Source: Collimonas sp. OK607
Lineage (GTDB): Bacteria > Pseudomonadota > Gammaproteobacteria > Burkholderiales > Burkholderiaceae_D
Assembly (NCBI RefSeq): GCF_900111995.1
Contig: NZ_FOKF01000041.1
Coordinates: 1-39,328, forward strand
Length of the DNA stretch: 39,328 nt
Direction: 5' to 3'
The position numbers and the translations under genes are program-made. Below, in pieces: positions 17,028-26,220 of this stretch (the stretch's first letter is position 1; each line of letters starts with the position of its first letter). The notes beneath the pieces are model-generated. The model worked only from the letters and a program-made list of their open reading frames with translations. It did not search any database and had not been told where the DNA came from.

Positions 17028-17582
17028 TTAAATATCCACGATGCCCATGCGCGGATCAAGGCAAGAGTAAATCCAGAAGTTCCGCGGCTGGCCACGCACC
17101 ATACGGAAATTGCGCAACAAACCCTCACGCTGGAAACCGCATTTTTCCAACACTCTGACGGAACGCGTATTCGAGTCGAGTGCGGTAGCCTGGATCCGAA
17201 CTGCACCAAGATGAGAGAATCCCCAATTCGCCACGGCGGCACATACGGACGGTGCGATGCCCCTGCCCCAAACAGATGGGGCAAGGTCGTATGCTATTTC
17301 CGCAGTTTTGTGCAGCGGCGAGATACTGTGGAAGCCAATAGTCCCGACCAGCTTATCCGAGTCGCGCAAAGCAATTGCCAGGCGAACTTCTGAAGTGGGG
17401 TCCGTGGATTCCAAGGCATCGAATTTCAGCATCAGCTCGTCGATGGACCGCAGATTCCAGCTGGTATGTTCCAGCACATGCGGCATGGACAAATACGCAT
17501 ACCAGGCAGGCGCATCCACGCGACTCAGCGGACGCAGGTAAACCAGTTCATGTGCTAGCGCTGGCAGGTCCGTGTAGTGCAT
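17028..17582 (-). CDS. GNAT-family N-acetyltransferase
   Basis: The 184-residue cytoplasmic protein has the Acetyltransf_3 (RimJ/RimL-like) fold. The LVYLRPLSRVDAPAW start, central LVGTIGFHSIS and acetyl-CoA loop with WGRGIAPS are visible, followed by RIQATALDSNTRSVRVLEKCGF. Enzymes of this type acetylate protein N-termini, amino acids or antibiotics, and the substrate cannot be read from the sequence. It is convergent with soxR, with only 6 bp between the stops. The ATG at 17582 has no good Shine-Dalgarno close by. Confidence 0.88.
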   Translation of the reverse strand: MHYTDLPALAHELVYLRPLSRVDAPAWYAYLSMPHVLEHTSWNLRSIDELMLKFDALESTDPTSEVRLAIALRDSDKLVGTIGFHSISPLHKTAEIAYDLAPSVWGRGIAPSVCAAVANWGFSHLGAVRIQATALDSNTRSVRVLEKCGFQREGLLRNFRMVRGQPRNFWIYSCLDPRMGIVDI

Positions 17583-17616
17583 GGATTTGGATTGAATTTC
17601 CTATGAGAGCGAAGCT

Positions 17617-18342
17617 TCACTCACTCAATTTTAACGATTCCAGCTCCCCCGTATAACGCTCGGTACGAACACCGCCATTTCCATAATATTCTTCGACCGA
17701 TTTAACCCATCGTTTAACTTCAGGAACATACCAGAATGCTTTATAGGTTCTGCCGGTTACCGGTGCGGCTGCAGTTCTTTGCACCTGCGTAACCATGGTG
17801 GTGCCACCCTGCCCCATTTGCGCCCCTTGAACAACACTTTGACCGGGCTCCATCTCCGCATTCCATCGACCTTCTGCTTCGACTTTTATTGCCTTGAATT
17901 TTCCAGCCGGGACCTCCACCGTTTCGAAGCCGACAACCGTAAACTTGGTGTCCCACTGCTCGAACCGGTGCGCCTTATTGGGATGTTGCTCTGTATATTG
18001 CACTTCCCAGGTTTTCCCGGCAGTCAATGGAAATGAAAATGGCTTGTTGACCACTATCTCTTTACCGTTGACATCGCGGCTGCGGCTCCAGTCTGCACCG
18101 GAAAACACCTCCGTTGCGGCCTGCGTCGAACCGCTTTGTTTCGACGAATAGTAAATACTGGAAGACGTAACATGGGAAACCGTCACCTCGGAACGAGTCT
18201 GCCCCCATCCTGACGGACCTTTCTCCACCGTAGTTCGATAAGTCCAGCTATCCCCGGCCTTGACCGACGGAGCATCAACGGATTGCGCAAAACCAGGCAA
18301 TGCAAGGGCCGCGCCGATCAAACCTAGAACGATGTTTTTCAT
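17617..18342 (-). CDS. Secreted hypothetical protein
   Basis: The 241-residue product begins with a signal peptide (MKNIVLGLIGAALALPGFAQS, cleavage after FAQ or nearby). The mature part is a beta-rich chain (GDSWTYRTTVEKG, FPLTAGKTWEVQYTE, FTVVGFETVEVPAGKFKAIKVEAEG). This resembles lipocalin-like or DUF3108/TapB-like periplasmic proteins that measure or bind a hydrophobic ligand, but I cannot assign it firmly. The start at 18342 was chosen because the signal peptide begins there. It stands between the GNAT and DeoR-type genes on the same strand. Confidence 0.75.
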   Translation of the reverse strand: MKNIVLGLIGAALALPGFAQSVDAPSVKAGDSWTYRTTVEKGPSGWGQTRSEVTVSHVTSSSIYYSSKQSGSTQAATEVFSGADWSRSRDVNGKEIVVNKPFSFPLTAGKTWEVQYTEQHPNKAHRFEQWDTKFTVVGFETVEVPAGKFKAIKVEAEGRWNAEMEPGQSVVQGAQMGQGGTTMVTQVQRTAAAPVTGRTYKAFWYVPEVKRWVKSVEEYYGNGGVRTERYTGELESLKLSE

Positions 18343-18487
18343 AAAGAAAGATTTCCATGGGGAAAAATACATCATATCGACTTCAATCCCCTGCGTCATC
18401 ACGCCAATCCGGATGGAAACATTTAGAAACAACTTTGTTTCCATTTTGATTTCCGCTCTGTTCCGCGTTGCCAGAAAATCGCAACCG

Positions 18488-19243
18488 CTACGCCAAGGTG
18501 ACCGCTATTCCCATTTTTCGATATGGGGCAATCAAGCCTTCCGCCACATCGGTATTCACCACGATTTCACTGATTTGAGCCAGCGGCACAATCTGGTACG
18601 GCGATGCCGTATCCAGCTTTTCAGGTGACGCCAGCACCACGGTCCTCAAAGCCGCATTGCACAGTGCGCGCTTGACACAGGCCTCCTCGTAATCGCCAGT
18701 ACTGATGCCGGCCTCGGGATGCAAACTGCACACACCCATGAAATACAGGTCGGCACGGATCTGCCCGATGGCCTCGATCGCGGCCGCACCGACACCGACG
18801 ATCGAATGCTTGAACAAACGGCCGCCGATCATAATGACTTCAATGTGCGGATGCGTAACCAGCTCTATCGCAATCGACGGGCTGTGTGTCACCACGGTTG
18901 CCCGCAGCGCCTGCGGCAACTGCCGCGCCAGTTGCACGGCGGTGGTGCCGCCATCGATGAACACCACCTGCCCCGGCTGGATCATGGCCGCGGCGGCACG
19001 GCCGATGGCTGGTTTGGCCTCGCTCGAGATCTGCTGCCGTTCAACGAAGGGAGCGGCCGCGGGTGATGCAGGCAAGGCGCCGCCATGGACGCGCTGCAGT
19101 AACCCCTCTTTCGCTAGCTGGCGCAGATCGCGCCGAATGGTGTCTTCCGACAGGCCGAGCTGCTCACTAAGCGACTTGGCGACGATCTGCCCGTCTCGCT
19201 CCAGGATTTCCAGAAGATGTTGCTTGCGTTGTAATGTCAGCAT
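18488..19243 (-). CDS. DeoR/GlpR-family transcriptional regulator
   Basis: The 251-residue product has an N-terminal DeoR winged helix-turn-helix (residues 1-57, RKQHLLEILERDGQIVAKSL then LSEDTIRRDLRQLAKEGLLQ RVHGGA). A DeoRC sugar-phosphate sensor domain follows (VVFIDGGTTAVQLARQL, VVTHSPSIAIELV, IGGRLFKHSIVG, DLYFMGVCSL). These proteins usually repress sugar or nucleoside catabolism and are released by a phosphorylated intermediate. The start may be ATG 19243 or a GTG four codons earlier. It is divergent from nudK, 91 bp apart, and may control it. Confidence 0.9.
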   Translation of the reverse strand: MLTLQRKQHLLEILERDGQIVAKSLSEQLGLSEDTIRRDLRQLAKEGLLQRVHGGALPASPAAAPFVERQQISSEAKPAIGRAAAAMIQPGQVVFIDGGTTAVQLARQLPQALRATVVTHSPSIAIELVTHPHIEVIMIGGRLFKHSIVGVGAAAIEAIGQIRADLYFMGVCSLHPEAGISTGDYEEACVKRALCNAALRTVVLASPEKLDTASPYQIVPLAQISEIVVNTDVAEGLIAPYRKMGIAVTLA

Positions 19244-19334
19244 ATTTTTCTGCACGTTTTTTCTTGAAATTTAATGATATTGCATGATAAGTTATAGAAA
19301 CGCAAGTTCATGCAGCATCTACCGGAGATTTCCC

Positions 19335-19928
19335 ATGCAAGATGACAGAGTCAGGATCCGCAACGTTGAGGTATTGTCGAATGATTGGTATCTGCTGCAG
19401 AAAACCACCTTCGATTACCGCCGCACCGATGGCGACTGGCAAACCTTGACTCGCGAAACCTATGACCGCGGCAACGGCGCCACCATCCTGCTGTACAACC
19501 GCGAGCGTCGCAGCGTGATCCTGATTCGCCAGTTCCGTTTCCCCACTTACGGCAACGGCCACGACGGTTTTCTGATCGAAACCGCAGCCGGACTGCTCGA
19601 CCAGGCCAGCCCCGAGGTGCGGATTAAAGCCGAAGTGGAAGAAGAGACCGGTTATCGCGTGACGGAAGTACGCAAAGTATTTGAAGCCTTCATGAGCCCA
19701 GGCTCGGTCACTGAAATGCTGTATTTTTTTGTAGCCGAATACGACCCTGGTTCAAGAGTCAGCGATGGCGGCGGCCTGGAAGCGGAAGGCGAAGACATCC
19801 AGGTGCTGGAGCTGCCGCTGGAACAAGCGTTGCAAATGGTAGCCAACGGTCAAATCGCCGACGGCAAGACGATCATGCTGCTGCAATACGCGCAACTGCA
19901 TTTGCTGCCATCGCTTGCAATCGTGTGA
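19335..19928 (+). CDS. nudK: GDP-mannose pyrophosphatase, Nudix family
   Basis: NudK hydrolyses GDP-mannose and related nucleotide sugars to GMP plus a sugar phosphate. The 197-residue product aligns along its length with E. coli NudK/YffH: YDRGNGATILLYN, VILIRQFRFPTYGN, the Nudix box region AAGLLDQASPEVRIKAEVEE ETGY, FMSPGSVTEML and the C-terminal DGKTIMLLQY. The ATG at 19335 has GGAG 7 nt upstream; the 17 codons before it have no family match. It is divergent from a DeoR-type regulator, so its expression may respond to a sugar phosphate. I see only weak promoter-like sequence (TTGAAA near 19263). Confidence 0.92.
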   Translation: MQDDRVRIRNVEVLSNDWYLLQKTTFDYRRTDGDWQTLTRETYDRGNGATILLYNRERRSVILIRQFRFPTYGNGHDGFLIETAAGLLDQASPEVRIKAEVEEETGYRVTEVRKVFEAFMSPGSVTEMLYFFVAEYDPGSRVSDGGGLEAEGEDIQVLELPLEQALQMVANGQIADGKTIMLLQYAQLHLLPSLAIV

Positions 19929-20101
19929 CGATTTTTGATTGGCAAAACAACATCAAATCCCTGGCATATCCCAACTGCAAAACCAAGGTGTAAGCTAGAA
20001 CCTGGAAATCTGCTGATATGAGATGCCTCTCTCGTAAGGAAATCCAGACTTCGCCGACTAATTAGCAGTTCCGCAAAAACTTACCTTACTGAAGAGTGAA
20101 G

Positions 20102-20857
20102 ATGATGGATATCATGAATAACTTACCAACAAAAGCCAGGCAAACTTCCGCCACATCCTGGATCAAGGGATTGCTGACGGCATGCGGGCTCGGGCTGGTG
20201 CTGCTGCTTGGACAAAATCTCGCGTTATCGTCTGAGGCCGCGAAAATCGTTCCCCCGCCGGCCAGCGACGAACAGGTATCCGGCGCCGAACACTCGGCAA
20301 CCGCGGTCTTCGCAGGCGGCTGTTTCTGGGGCGTGCAAGGCGTGTTCCAACATGTGCACGGAGTCACCGACGTGGTCTCCGGTTACGCAGGCGGCAGCCG
20401 CGATACAGCACAATATGAACGGGTCAGCGAGGGCGATACCGGACATGCGGAATCTGTGCAAATCACCTACGATCCAACGCAAATCACTTATGGCAAGCTA
20501 CTTCAGATTTTTTTCTCGGTAGCCCATGACCCTACCCAACTGAATCGCCAGGGACCGGATTCCGGCACGCAATATCGGTCGGCAATCTTTCCTGCAAACG
20601 ACATGCAGCGCAAGATCGCTCAAGCCTACGTCGGGCAAATCGATAAAAGCAAAGTATTCAGCAAACCGCTAGCGACGCGTATAGAAAACTTCCACGGCTT
20701 CTATCCTGCCGAGGCCTATCACCAGAATTTCCTGACACGCAATCCCAGCTACCCGTACATCGTCGTCAACGACTTGCCCAAGATCGATGACCTGAAGCGC
20801 TTGTTCCCGACCCTGTATGGCGCTCAGCCGGTGCTTACCAAGGTCGCATCGCGCTAG
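20102..20857 (+). CDS. msrA: Exported peptide methionine sulfoxide reductase A
   Basis: MsrA reduces the S-form of methionine sulfoxide in proteins. The 251-residue product has the catalytic loop GGCFWG (Cys at about 74), the GYAGG, GHAESVQITYD and DSGTQYRSAIF motifs and a Tyr/His region ending FYPAEAYHQNF. No cysteine follows the catalytic one, so recycling must use a one-Cys scheme. An N-terminal hydrophobic segment (about residues 23-43, LLTACGLGLVLLLGQNLALS) indicates export or membrane anchoring, so it probably repairs periplasmic proteins. Several ATG/GTG starts cluster at 20096-20117, and AGAG fits the one at 20102 best. It is monocistronic by spacing. Confidence 0.92.
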   Translation: MMDIMNNLPTKARQTSATSWIKGLLTACGLGLVLLLGQNLALSSEAAKIVPPPASDEQVSGAEHSATAVFAGGCFWGVQGVFQHVHGVTDVVSGYAGGSRDTAQYERVSEGDTGHAESVQITYDPTQITYGKLLQIFFSVAHDPTQLNRQGPDSGTQYRSAIFPANDMQRKIAQAYVGQIDKSKVFSKPLATRIENFHGFYPAEAYHQNFLTRNPSYPYIVVNDLPKIDDLKRLFPTLYGAQPVLTKVASR

Positions 20858-20961
20858 TTCTGACTTTCGGCTTTAGATTGGTGTGCCGCATGTGATAAAT
20901 TCGGTGTGAGCCGTACTCTTGATCGCCCACCCATTTCTCTTATCGCATCCGGATTCAATTA

Positions 20962-21579
20962 ATGACCAAACCTAAGCCTTTTTCGATGATTCGCGAGTTT
21001 CATCTCGCCGACTGGTTCACCCTCAGCAACGCATTTTGCGGCGTCGGCGCCTTGTTTTCAGTGATGACGTATCTGCAGACGCGCGAAGTGCTGCACATTT
21101 TCATTGCATGCAGCTTGATTCCGGCAGCGCTGGTGTTTGACGTACTCGATGGCCGCATCGCGCGGTGGCGCGCTCAAAGCTCGGCCATGGGACGCGAGCT
21201 GGATTCACTGGCCGATATCATTTCGTTTGGCGTCGCCCCCGCAGTTATTGCCTACGGCTGCGGCATGCAAGGGCTGGTTGATCGCATCATACTGGTATTT
21301 TTTGTCGCTTGCGGCGTATCGCGCCTGGCGCGTTATAACGTCACCTCTGAAAAACTTTCCGAAGGCGGCGACAAAGTAAAATATTTTGAGGGAACGCCGA
21401 TTCCCACCTCATTGCTGCTGGTCATAGTGCTGGCCGCAGCTGCCTGGCACGGCGCCTTGGGCGAACAATTGTGGCTAGGCGTGGTATTTGTGGGCGGCTT
21501 TCAGTTTCACCCGCTGGTGTTGATGTTTGCCGCTTCAGGGGCTTTGATGGTGAGCCGGATTCGTATCCCGAAACTATAA
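20962..21579 (+). CDS. pssA: CDP-diacylglycerol-serine O-phosphatidyltransferase
   Basis: This enzyme makes phosphatidylserine, the precursor of phosphatidylethanolamine, at the inner membrane. The 205-residue product is a multi-span membrane protein of the CDP-alcohol phosphatidyltransferase family. The signature D-G-x2-A-R-x8-G-x3-D-x3-D is complete (Asp63, Gly64, Ala67, Arg68, Gly77, Asp81, Asp85). It belongs to the integral-membrane (type II) class rather than the E. coli PssA type. Psd is not in the window. The gene stands alone on the plus strand. Confidence 0.93.
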   Translation: MTKPKPFSMIREFHLADWFTLSNAFCGVGALFSVMTYLQTREVLHIFIACSLIPAALVFDVLDGRIARWRAQSSAMGRELDSLADIISFGVAPAVIAYGCGMQGLVDRIILVFFVACGVSRLARYNVTSEKLSEGGDKVKYFEGTPIPTSLLLVIVLAAAAWHGALGEQLWLGVVFVGGFQFHPLVLMFAASGALMVSRIRIPKL

Positions 21580-21701
21580 GACATAAGACCCCGGGCAATT
21601 TCGCGGCGTCGGCTCCCCCTGTCATAAAATTCTCCAAGAGCCCCACTTGCGGACGCATTAGGTCTACACTAAAAGCTAGCGTAAATGGGGGGAGCTACAT
21701 C

Positions 21702-22031
21702 ATGACCGATATCGATCCCAAGAGCAGTTTCCGAGGACTGCCGTTGACCCCGGAGCAAGACGCAGAAGTCAGGCACTACATCACGGTAAAAAAACGCCAT
21801 GGCGAGCCGTGGGACACGCCAGAGCTGAGCGCCATGCTGAAAGACATGCTGGAGCCGCCGAGCGAAGATGATGAGGACGATGACTTCGGTGCCAGCCTGA
21901 GCCTGGACCAGACCAAAGCGGTATCCGAGCGGGCTGCCGCAGCTATCGAAGATATCATCGACCCCATCGAGGCCAGCGAGGAGCGTAATGCCGCGATGGA
22001 ATCGGAAGCGATGAAGATACAGATGCGCTGA
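21702..22031 (+). CDS. Conserved small acidic hypothetical protein
   Basis: The 109-residue cytoplasmic protein has no membrane segment. The N-terminal half includes LTPEQDAEVRHYITVKKRHG and DTPELSAMLKDMLEPP, followed by an acidic run (SEDDEDDDFG) and a helical C-terminus (RAAAAIEDIIDPIEASEERN). I do not recognise a function. The ATG at 21702 has a strong GGGGGGAG Shine-Dalgarno 8 nt upstream. It sits between pssA and the trehalose genes. Confidence 0.75.
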   Translation: MTDIDPKSSFRGLPLTPEQDAEVRHYITVKKRHGEPWDTPELSAMLKDMLEPPSEDDEDDDFGASLSLDQTKAVSERAAAAIEDIIDPIEASEERNAAMESEAMKIQMR

Positions 22032-22098
22032 CCCGGCGACCAATCACCCGCGCTGCCGCATGGTTTTTAGTCGATTTCAAGTCGATTTTCAGCTTGAT

Positions 22099-22137
22099 TC
22101 CCATGACAAATTGGCATCGATAATTTTTGTCATGGGA
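22099..22137. promoter_or_regulatory. Perfect 12-bp dyad at ots promoter
   Basis: TCCCATGACAAA (22099-22110) and TTTGTCATGGGA (22126-22137) are exact inverted repeats around a 15-bp centre. The centre holds GATAAT (22119-22124), a 5/6 match to a -10 box, and TTGATT (22094-22099) could be the -35 at 19-bp spacing. The dyad would flank the -10 box, as an operator would. It lies 31 bp before the otsB ATG. Confidence 0.6.
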
Positions 22138-22168
22138 ACTAATCTGCCATTAATCCGCCATACATGAC

Positions 22169-22909
22169 ATGCCTCTACAAAATCGTGACTACGACTTTGC
22201 AGCCGATGCGTTGTTTCTGGATTTTGACAATACACTGGTCGATTTCGCTCCGCTGCCGGAAAGCGTAATGCTGCCGCCAGACTTGATGACAACTTTGCAA
22301 CGACTGCAACAAGCAACAAACGGCGCGCTGGCCATCATCAGCGGCCGCCCGATGGAACAGATCGATCATTTCCTCTCGCCCTTGCGTTTGCCTGTGGCCG
22401 GTGTCCATGGCGCCGAGCGGCGCAGTGCCGATGGGCGCGTGGTGCAACTGCAGGTACCAGACATAAAACGTTTGCTGGTTTATCTGCAACCGCTGGCGGC
22501 GCAGCATGCCGGCTTGCTGCTGGAGGTTAAACGCGGCGCACTGGCATTGCACTACCGCCGCGCTCCGCATCTGGAACAAATTTGCGTGCAAGCAATGAGC
22601 GATGCCTTGGCCCACGAGCAAGGCTTTGCGCTTTTGCGCGGCAGTATGGTGGTCGAAGCCAAAGCCGCCGATGCCGACAAAGGCAAGGCCATTGCGGCAT
22701 TCATGGACGAGGCGCCGTTTGCCGGCCGCCGCCCGGTATTTATCGGCGACGACATCACCGATGAAGCCGGTTTTGCCTGGGTCCAGTCACCATCTGCAGG
22801 CGGCCTCGGCATCAAGGTAGGCCCGGGTCCAAGTCTTGCCTATGCACGTATAGCCAACCCAGCGGCAGTACGCAGCATGCTGGCACAGGTATCTGGGCAA
22901 CCGCAATAA
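22169..22909 (+). CDS. otsB: Trehalose-6-phosphate phosphatase
   Basis: OtsB dephosphorylates trehalose-6-phosphate to trehalose in the cytoplasm. The 246-residue HAD-fold product has motif I FLDFDNTL (nucleophile Asp18, acid Asp20; Asn replaces the more usual Gly), motif II in AIISGRP, Lys in ADKGKAI and motif IV FIGDDITDEAGF. A cap segment (GLLLEVKRGALALHYR) is typical of OtsB. It starts the otsB-GH15-otsA cluster, and trehalose made this way commonly protects against osmotic and cold stress. Confidence 0.94.
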   Translation: MPLQNRDYDFAADALFLDFDNTLVDFAPLPESVMLPPDLMTTLQRLQQATNGALAIISGRPMEQIDHFLSPLRLPVAGVHGAERRSADGRVVQLQVPDIKRLLVYLQPLAAQHAGLLLEVKRGALALHYRRAPHLEQICVQAMSDALAHEQGFALLRGSMVVEAKAADADKGKAIAAFMDEAPFAGRRPVFIGDDITDEAGFAWVQSPSAGGLGIKVGPGPSLAYARIANPAAVRSMLAQVSGQPQ

Positions 22910-22928
22910 ACCAAACGCGAAAGAAATC

Positions 22929-24773
22929 ATGACCAAGCCACCGACCGAAACGTTGGTCGCTGCAGCAGAGATTGACAGCGGCGCAATCCCATCCACGTCC
23001 TCCCTCGACCTTGCCGTCATCGGCAACTGCTCCCTCAACGCCTTGATAGACAAGCTGGGACGCATGGTCTGGTGTTGCTTGCCTCGCTTTGACGGCGATC
23101 CTGTTTTTAACGCCCTGCTCGACCCCACTGAAAACGGCAGCCAGTGGAGTTTCCAGCTGGAGAATTTTTCACATAGCGAGCAATGGTATGAACCGAATAC
23201 CGCAGTGCTGCATACCCGCCTGTTCGACACTCTGGGGCAAGGCGTGGAAATCACCGACTTCGCCCCGCGTTTTCCCAGCCGCGGCCGCTACTTTCGGCCC
23301 TTGACCGTAGTGCGCCGCCTGCAAGCATTGAGCGGCGCGCCGCGGCTACGCGTATTATTGCGCCCGCGTTTCGACTGGGGGCGCGAAATACCGGTGATCA
23401 CACGCGGCAGCAATCACTTGCGCTATGTAGGATCGGAACAGACCCTGCGCCTGAATACCGATGCCCCCATCAGTTATCTGCTGGCCGAAACCGCATTCGT
23501 GATCAGCCGGCCATACAATTTCATACTGGGGCCGGATGAAACCCTGCTCAATGGTATCGGCGACACCGCAAGAACCTTCGAACAGGAAACCCTGACATAC
23601 TGGCGCAACTGGAGCCGTGCACTGGCCACGCCGCTGGAGTGGCAATCCGCTGTGATTCGTGCCGCAATTACCCTGAAACTGTCCTTGTGCGAAGACACCG
23701 GCGCAATTGTCGCCGCCATGACCACCAGCGTACCGGAAGCGCCCGGCAGCGCGCGCAATTGGGATTACCGCTATTGCTGGCTGCGCGATGCATTTTTTGT
23801 GGTGCGGGCGCTCAACAGCTTGTCTGAACTCGGCACCATGGAAGACTACCTGCGTTGGCTGGGCAATGTAGTTGTCAGGAGCGCCGGCGGTCATGTGCAG
23901 CCTTTGTACGGCATCGGCCTGGAAGATTCGTTACCGGAAATAACCCTCGATCACTTGCCAGGATATCGGCATCATGCGCCGGTCCGCGTCGGCAATCAGG
24001 CTTACCAACACTTCCAGCATGATGTGTACGGCAACATCGTGCTCGGTGCAGCGCAATCGTTTCATGATGAACGGCTGCTGCATCGTTCCGGTGTCGAACA
24101 ATTCCAGCATCTGGAGGCATGCGGCGAGCGCGCCTTTACGCTCTATGATCAACCGGACGCCGGTATGTGGGAGTTGCGCACCCGTTCGCGCATCCACACT
24201 TCATCGGCATTGATGAGCTGGGCTGCCTGTGACCGGCTGGCCAAGATCGCCGCCAAACTCGAACTCAAGGAACGCGCCGTCTATTGGCAGGAACGCGCTT
24301 CAACCATAGGCGACCGGATTCTGACCGAAGCCTGGAATGAAGACCGGCAGGCTTATGCCGAAAGTTTCGGTGGCCGCGATCTCGACGCCAGCGTGCTGCT
24401 GATGGTGGAAGTAGGCCTGGTCGCGTCAACCGATGAGCGCTTTATCGCCACCGTCGACGCACTGGAAAAATATCTGTGCGATGGCCCTTACATGCGTCGC
24501 TATGAGGCCCCCGACGATTTCGGCCGGCCGGAAACGGCATTCAATATCTGTACCTTCTGGCGCATCGATGCGTTGGCGCGCATCGGCCGCAAGGAACAGG
24601 CGCGCGAGATTTTCGAGACCATGCTGGCCACCCGCAATCATGTTGGATTGCTGTCGGAAGATACCCATCCTGTCACCGGCGAGATGTGGGGTAACTTCCC
24701 GCAGACTTATTCCATGGTCGGCATCATCAACTGCGCCATGCGTTTGTCGGCGGCGTGGGAGACTGCCATCTGA
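22929..24773 (+). CDS. Glycoside hydrolase family 15 (trehalase/glucoamylase-like)
   Basis: The 614-residue product is a cytoplasmic GH15 enzyme with an N-terminal beta-domain (LDLAVIGNCSLNALIDKLGR MVWCCLPRFDGDPVF) and an alpha/alpha-barrel. Signatures are RNWDYRYCWLRDA, PDAGMWELR (general acid Glu) and GLLSEDTHPVTGEMWGNFPQ (general base Glu). Relatives include bacterial trehalases and glucoamylases, and position inside the ots cluster favours trehalose or another alpha-glucan. No signal peptide is present. It is 19 bp after otsB and is followed by otsA 70 bp later. Confidence 0.92.
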   Translation: MTKPPTETLVAAAEIDSGAIPSTSSLDLAVIGNCSLNALIDKLGRMVWCCLPRFDGDPVFNALLDPTENGSQWSFQLENFSHSEQWYEPNTAVLHTRLFDTLGQGVEITDFAPRFPSRGRYFRPLTVVRRLQALSGAPRLRVLLRPRFDWGREIPVITRGSNHLRYVGSEQTLRLNTDAPISYLLAETAFVISRPYNFILGPDETLLNGIGDTARTFEQETLTYWRNWSRALATPLEWQSAVIRAAITLKLSLCEDTGAIVAAMTTSVPEAPGSARNWDYRYCWLRDAFFVVRALNSLSELGTMEDYLRWLGNVVVRSAGGHVQPLYGIGLEDSLPEITLDHLPGYRHHAPVRVGNQAYQHFQHDVYGNIVLGAAQSFHDERLLHRSGVEQFQHLEACGERAFTLYDQPDAGMWELRTRSRIHTSSALMSWAACDRLAKIAAKLELKERAVYWQERASTIGDRILTEAWNEDRQAYAESFGGRDLDASVLLMVEVGLVASTDERFIATVDALEKYLCDGPYMRRYEAPDDFGRPETAFNICTFWRIDALARIGRKEQAREIFETMLATRNHVGLLSEDTHPVTGEMWGNFPQTYSMVGIINCAMRLSAAWETAI

Positions 24774-24843
24774 ACACTCCCAGTCAGCATCAGCAGCACC
24801 GGCTTCGCATCGCCCATATCAAGAACAAGAAAGGAATCTGCCT

Positions 24844-26220
24844 ATGTCACGCCTGGTAGTAGTATCCAACCGGCTTGCCGATCCACGCAAGCCGGCAGCA
24901 GGAGGTCTGGCGGTGGCGTTGGGCGAAACCCTGAAAAAAACCGGTGGCCTCTGGTTCGGCTGGAGCGGCACGGTGGTCAAGGAAGGCACTCCCGGCGAAG
25001 GGGAACTGCGTGTGCATCAAGCCGGGCCGGTGACACTGGCTGAAATCGATTTATGCCAGGAAGACCACGACGCCTACTACCGTGGCTATGCCAACGGCGT
25101 GTTGTGGCCGATATTCCATTACCGGCTGGATCTGGCCCAGCTGGAGTCCGGCTATCTGGCCGGCTATCGGCGCGTCAACCATCTGTTTGCGCGCAAGCTG
25201 ATGCCGCTGCTGAAACCAGACGACCTGATCTGGATCCACGACTACCACCTGATCCCGCTGGCGGCGGAACTGCGCGCAATGGGCTGCGACAATCGCATCG
25301 GCTTTTTCTTGCATATCCCGCTGCCGCCGCAGCAAATCCTGGCAGCGATTCCATCGCATGAATGGTTGATGCGCGCCCTGTTTGCCTATGACCTGGTGGG
25401 TTTCCAGAGTGAAGCCGATTTGCTGAATTTTTCCAACTACGTCAAAGCCGAAGCCACTGCGGAAACCGTCGGCGTCGGCCAGTTCCGTGCGTTCAACAGC
25501 ACCGTCCAGGCTGGCGCGTTTCCGATCGGGATCGACGTTGACGACTTTCTCCGGATGGGACGCGCGCGCGAGTCGCAGGAAACGTATGAAACCACCTGTA
25601 GCGAATATTCGCGACGGCGATTACTGATCGGCGTTGACCGCCTCGATTACTCGAAAGGACTGCCGCAACGGATCCGGGCATTCGGCGAATTGCTCAACGC
25701 CTATCCGGAAAACCGGCATAGCGCTACCTTGCTGCAGATAGCCGCGCCGAGCCGCGAAGATGTCGATGCTTATACCGACATCCAGCACGAACTGGAAAGC
25801 CTGTGCGGCGCAGTCAACGGCGACTATGGCGATCTCGACTGGATGCCGGTGCGATACATCCATCGCGCCGTTACCCGGCGCCGCCTGCCCGGCCTGTACC
25901 GGGCTTGCGACGTGGCGCTGGTGACGCCGCTGCGCGACGGCATGAACCTGGTCGCCAAGGAGTTCATCGCAGCACAGGATGAAGCCGATCCGGGAGTGCT
26001 GGTGCTGTCCCGTTTTGCCGGCGCGGCAGAGCAATTGAAAGAAGCGCTGCTGGTCAATCCCTACGATATTCCCGGCACCGCCCAGGCGATCCAGCGCGCC
26101 TTGCAAATGCCCCTGGCCGAACGCCAGACGCGGCATGCTGCGCTGTTGGCCAATGTCCGCAAATACGATGTCCACTGGTGGTGCGGGAAGTTTTTGCAAT
26201 CGCTGAAAAATGTTCGCTGA
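24844..26220 (+). CDS. otsA: Trehalose-6-phosphate synthase
   Basis: OtsA condenses UDP-glucose with glucose-6-phosphate to trehalose-6-phosphate. The 458-residue GT20 product has the N-terminal loop [30 protein letters not shown], the Arg/Lys donor site [13 protein letters not shown] and the [13 protein letters not shown] motif near the C-terminus. The ATG at 24844 has AGGAA 7 nt upstream; the longer open frame runs back into the GH15 gene and is not coding. It closes the cluster, and the 261-bp region after it leads to a cold-shock gene. Confidence 0.95.
   Translation: MSRLVVVSNRLADPRKPAAGGLAVALGETLKKTGGLWFGWSGTVVKEGTPGEGELRVHQAGPVTLAEIDLCQEDHDAYYRGYANGVLWPIFHYRLDLAQLESGYLAGYRRVNHLFARKLMPLLKPDDLIWIHDYHLIPLAAELRAMGCDNRIGFFLHIPLPPQQILAAIPSHEWLMRALFAYDLVGFQSEADLLNFSNYVKAEATAETVGVGQFRAFNSTVQAGAFPIGIDVDDFLRMGRARESQETYETTCSEYSRRRLLIGVDRLDYSKGLPQRIRAFGELLNAYPENRHSATLLQIAAPSREDVDAYTDIQHELESLCGAVNGDYGDLDWMPVRYIHRAVTRRRLPGLYRACDVALVTPLRDGMNLVAKEFIAAQDEADPGVLVLSRFAGAAEQLKEALLVNPYDIPGTAQAIQRALQMPLAERQTRHAALLANVRKYDVHWWCGKFLQSLKNVR

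Noticed and set aside
20165-20260. Lipobox in MsrA (LTAC)
   Set aside because: The cysteine lies before, not after, the hydrophobic segment, so lipidation is unlikely.
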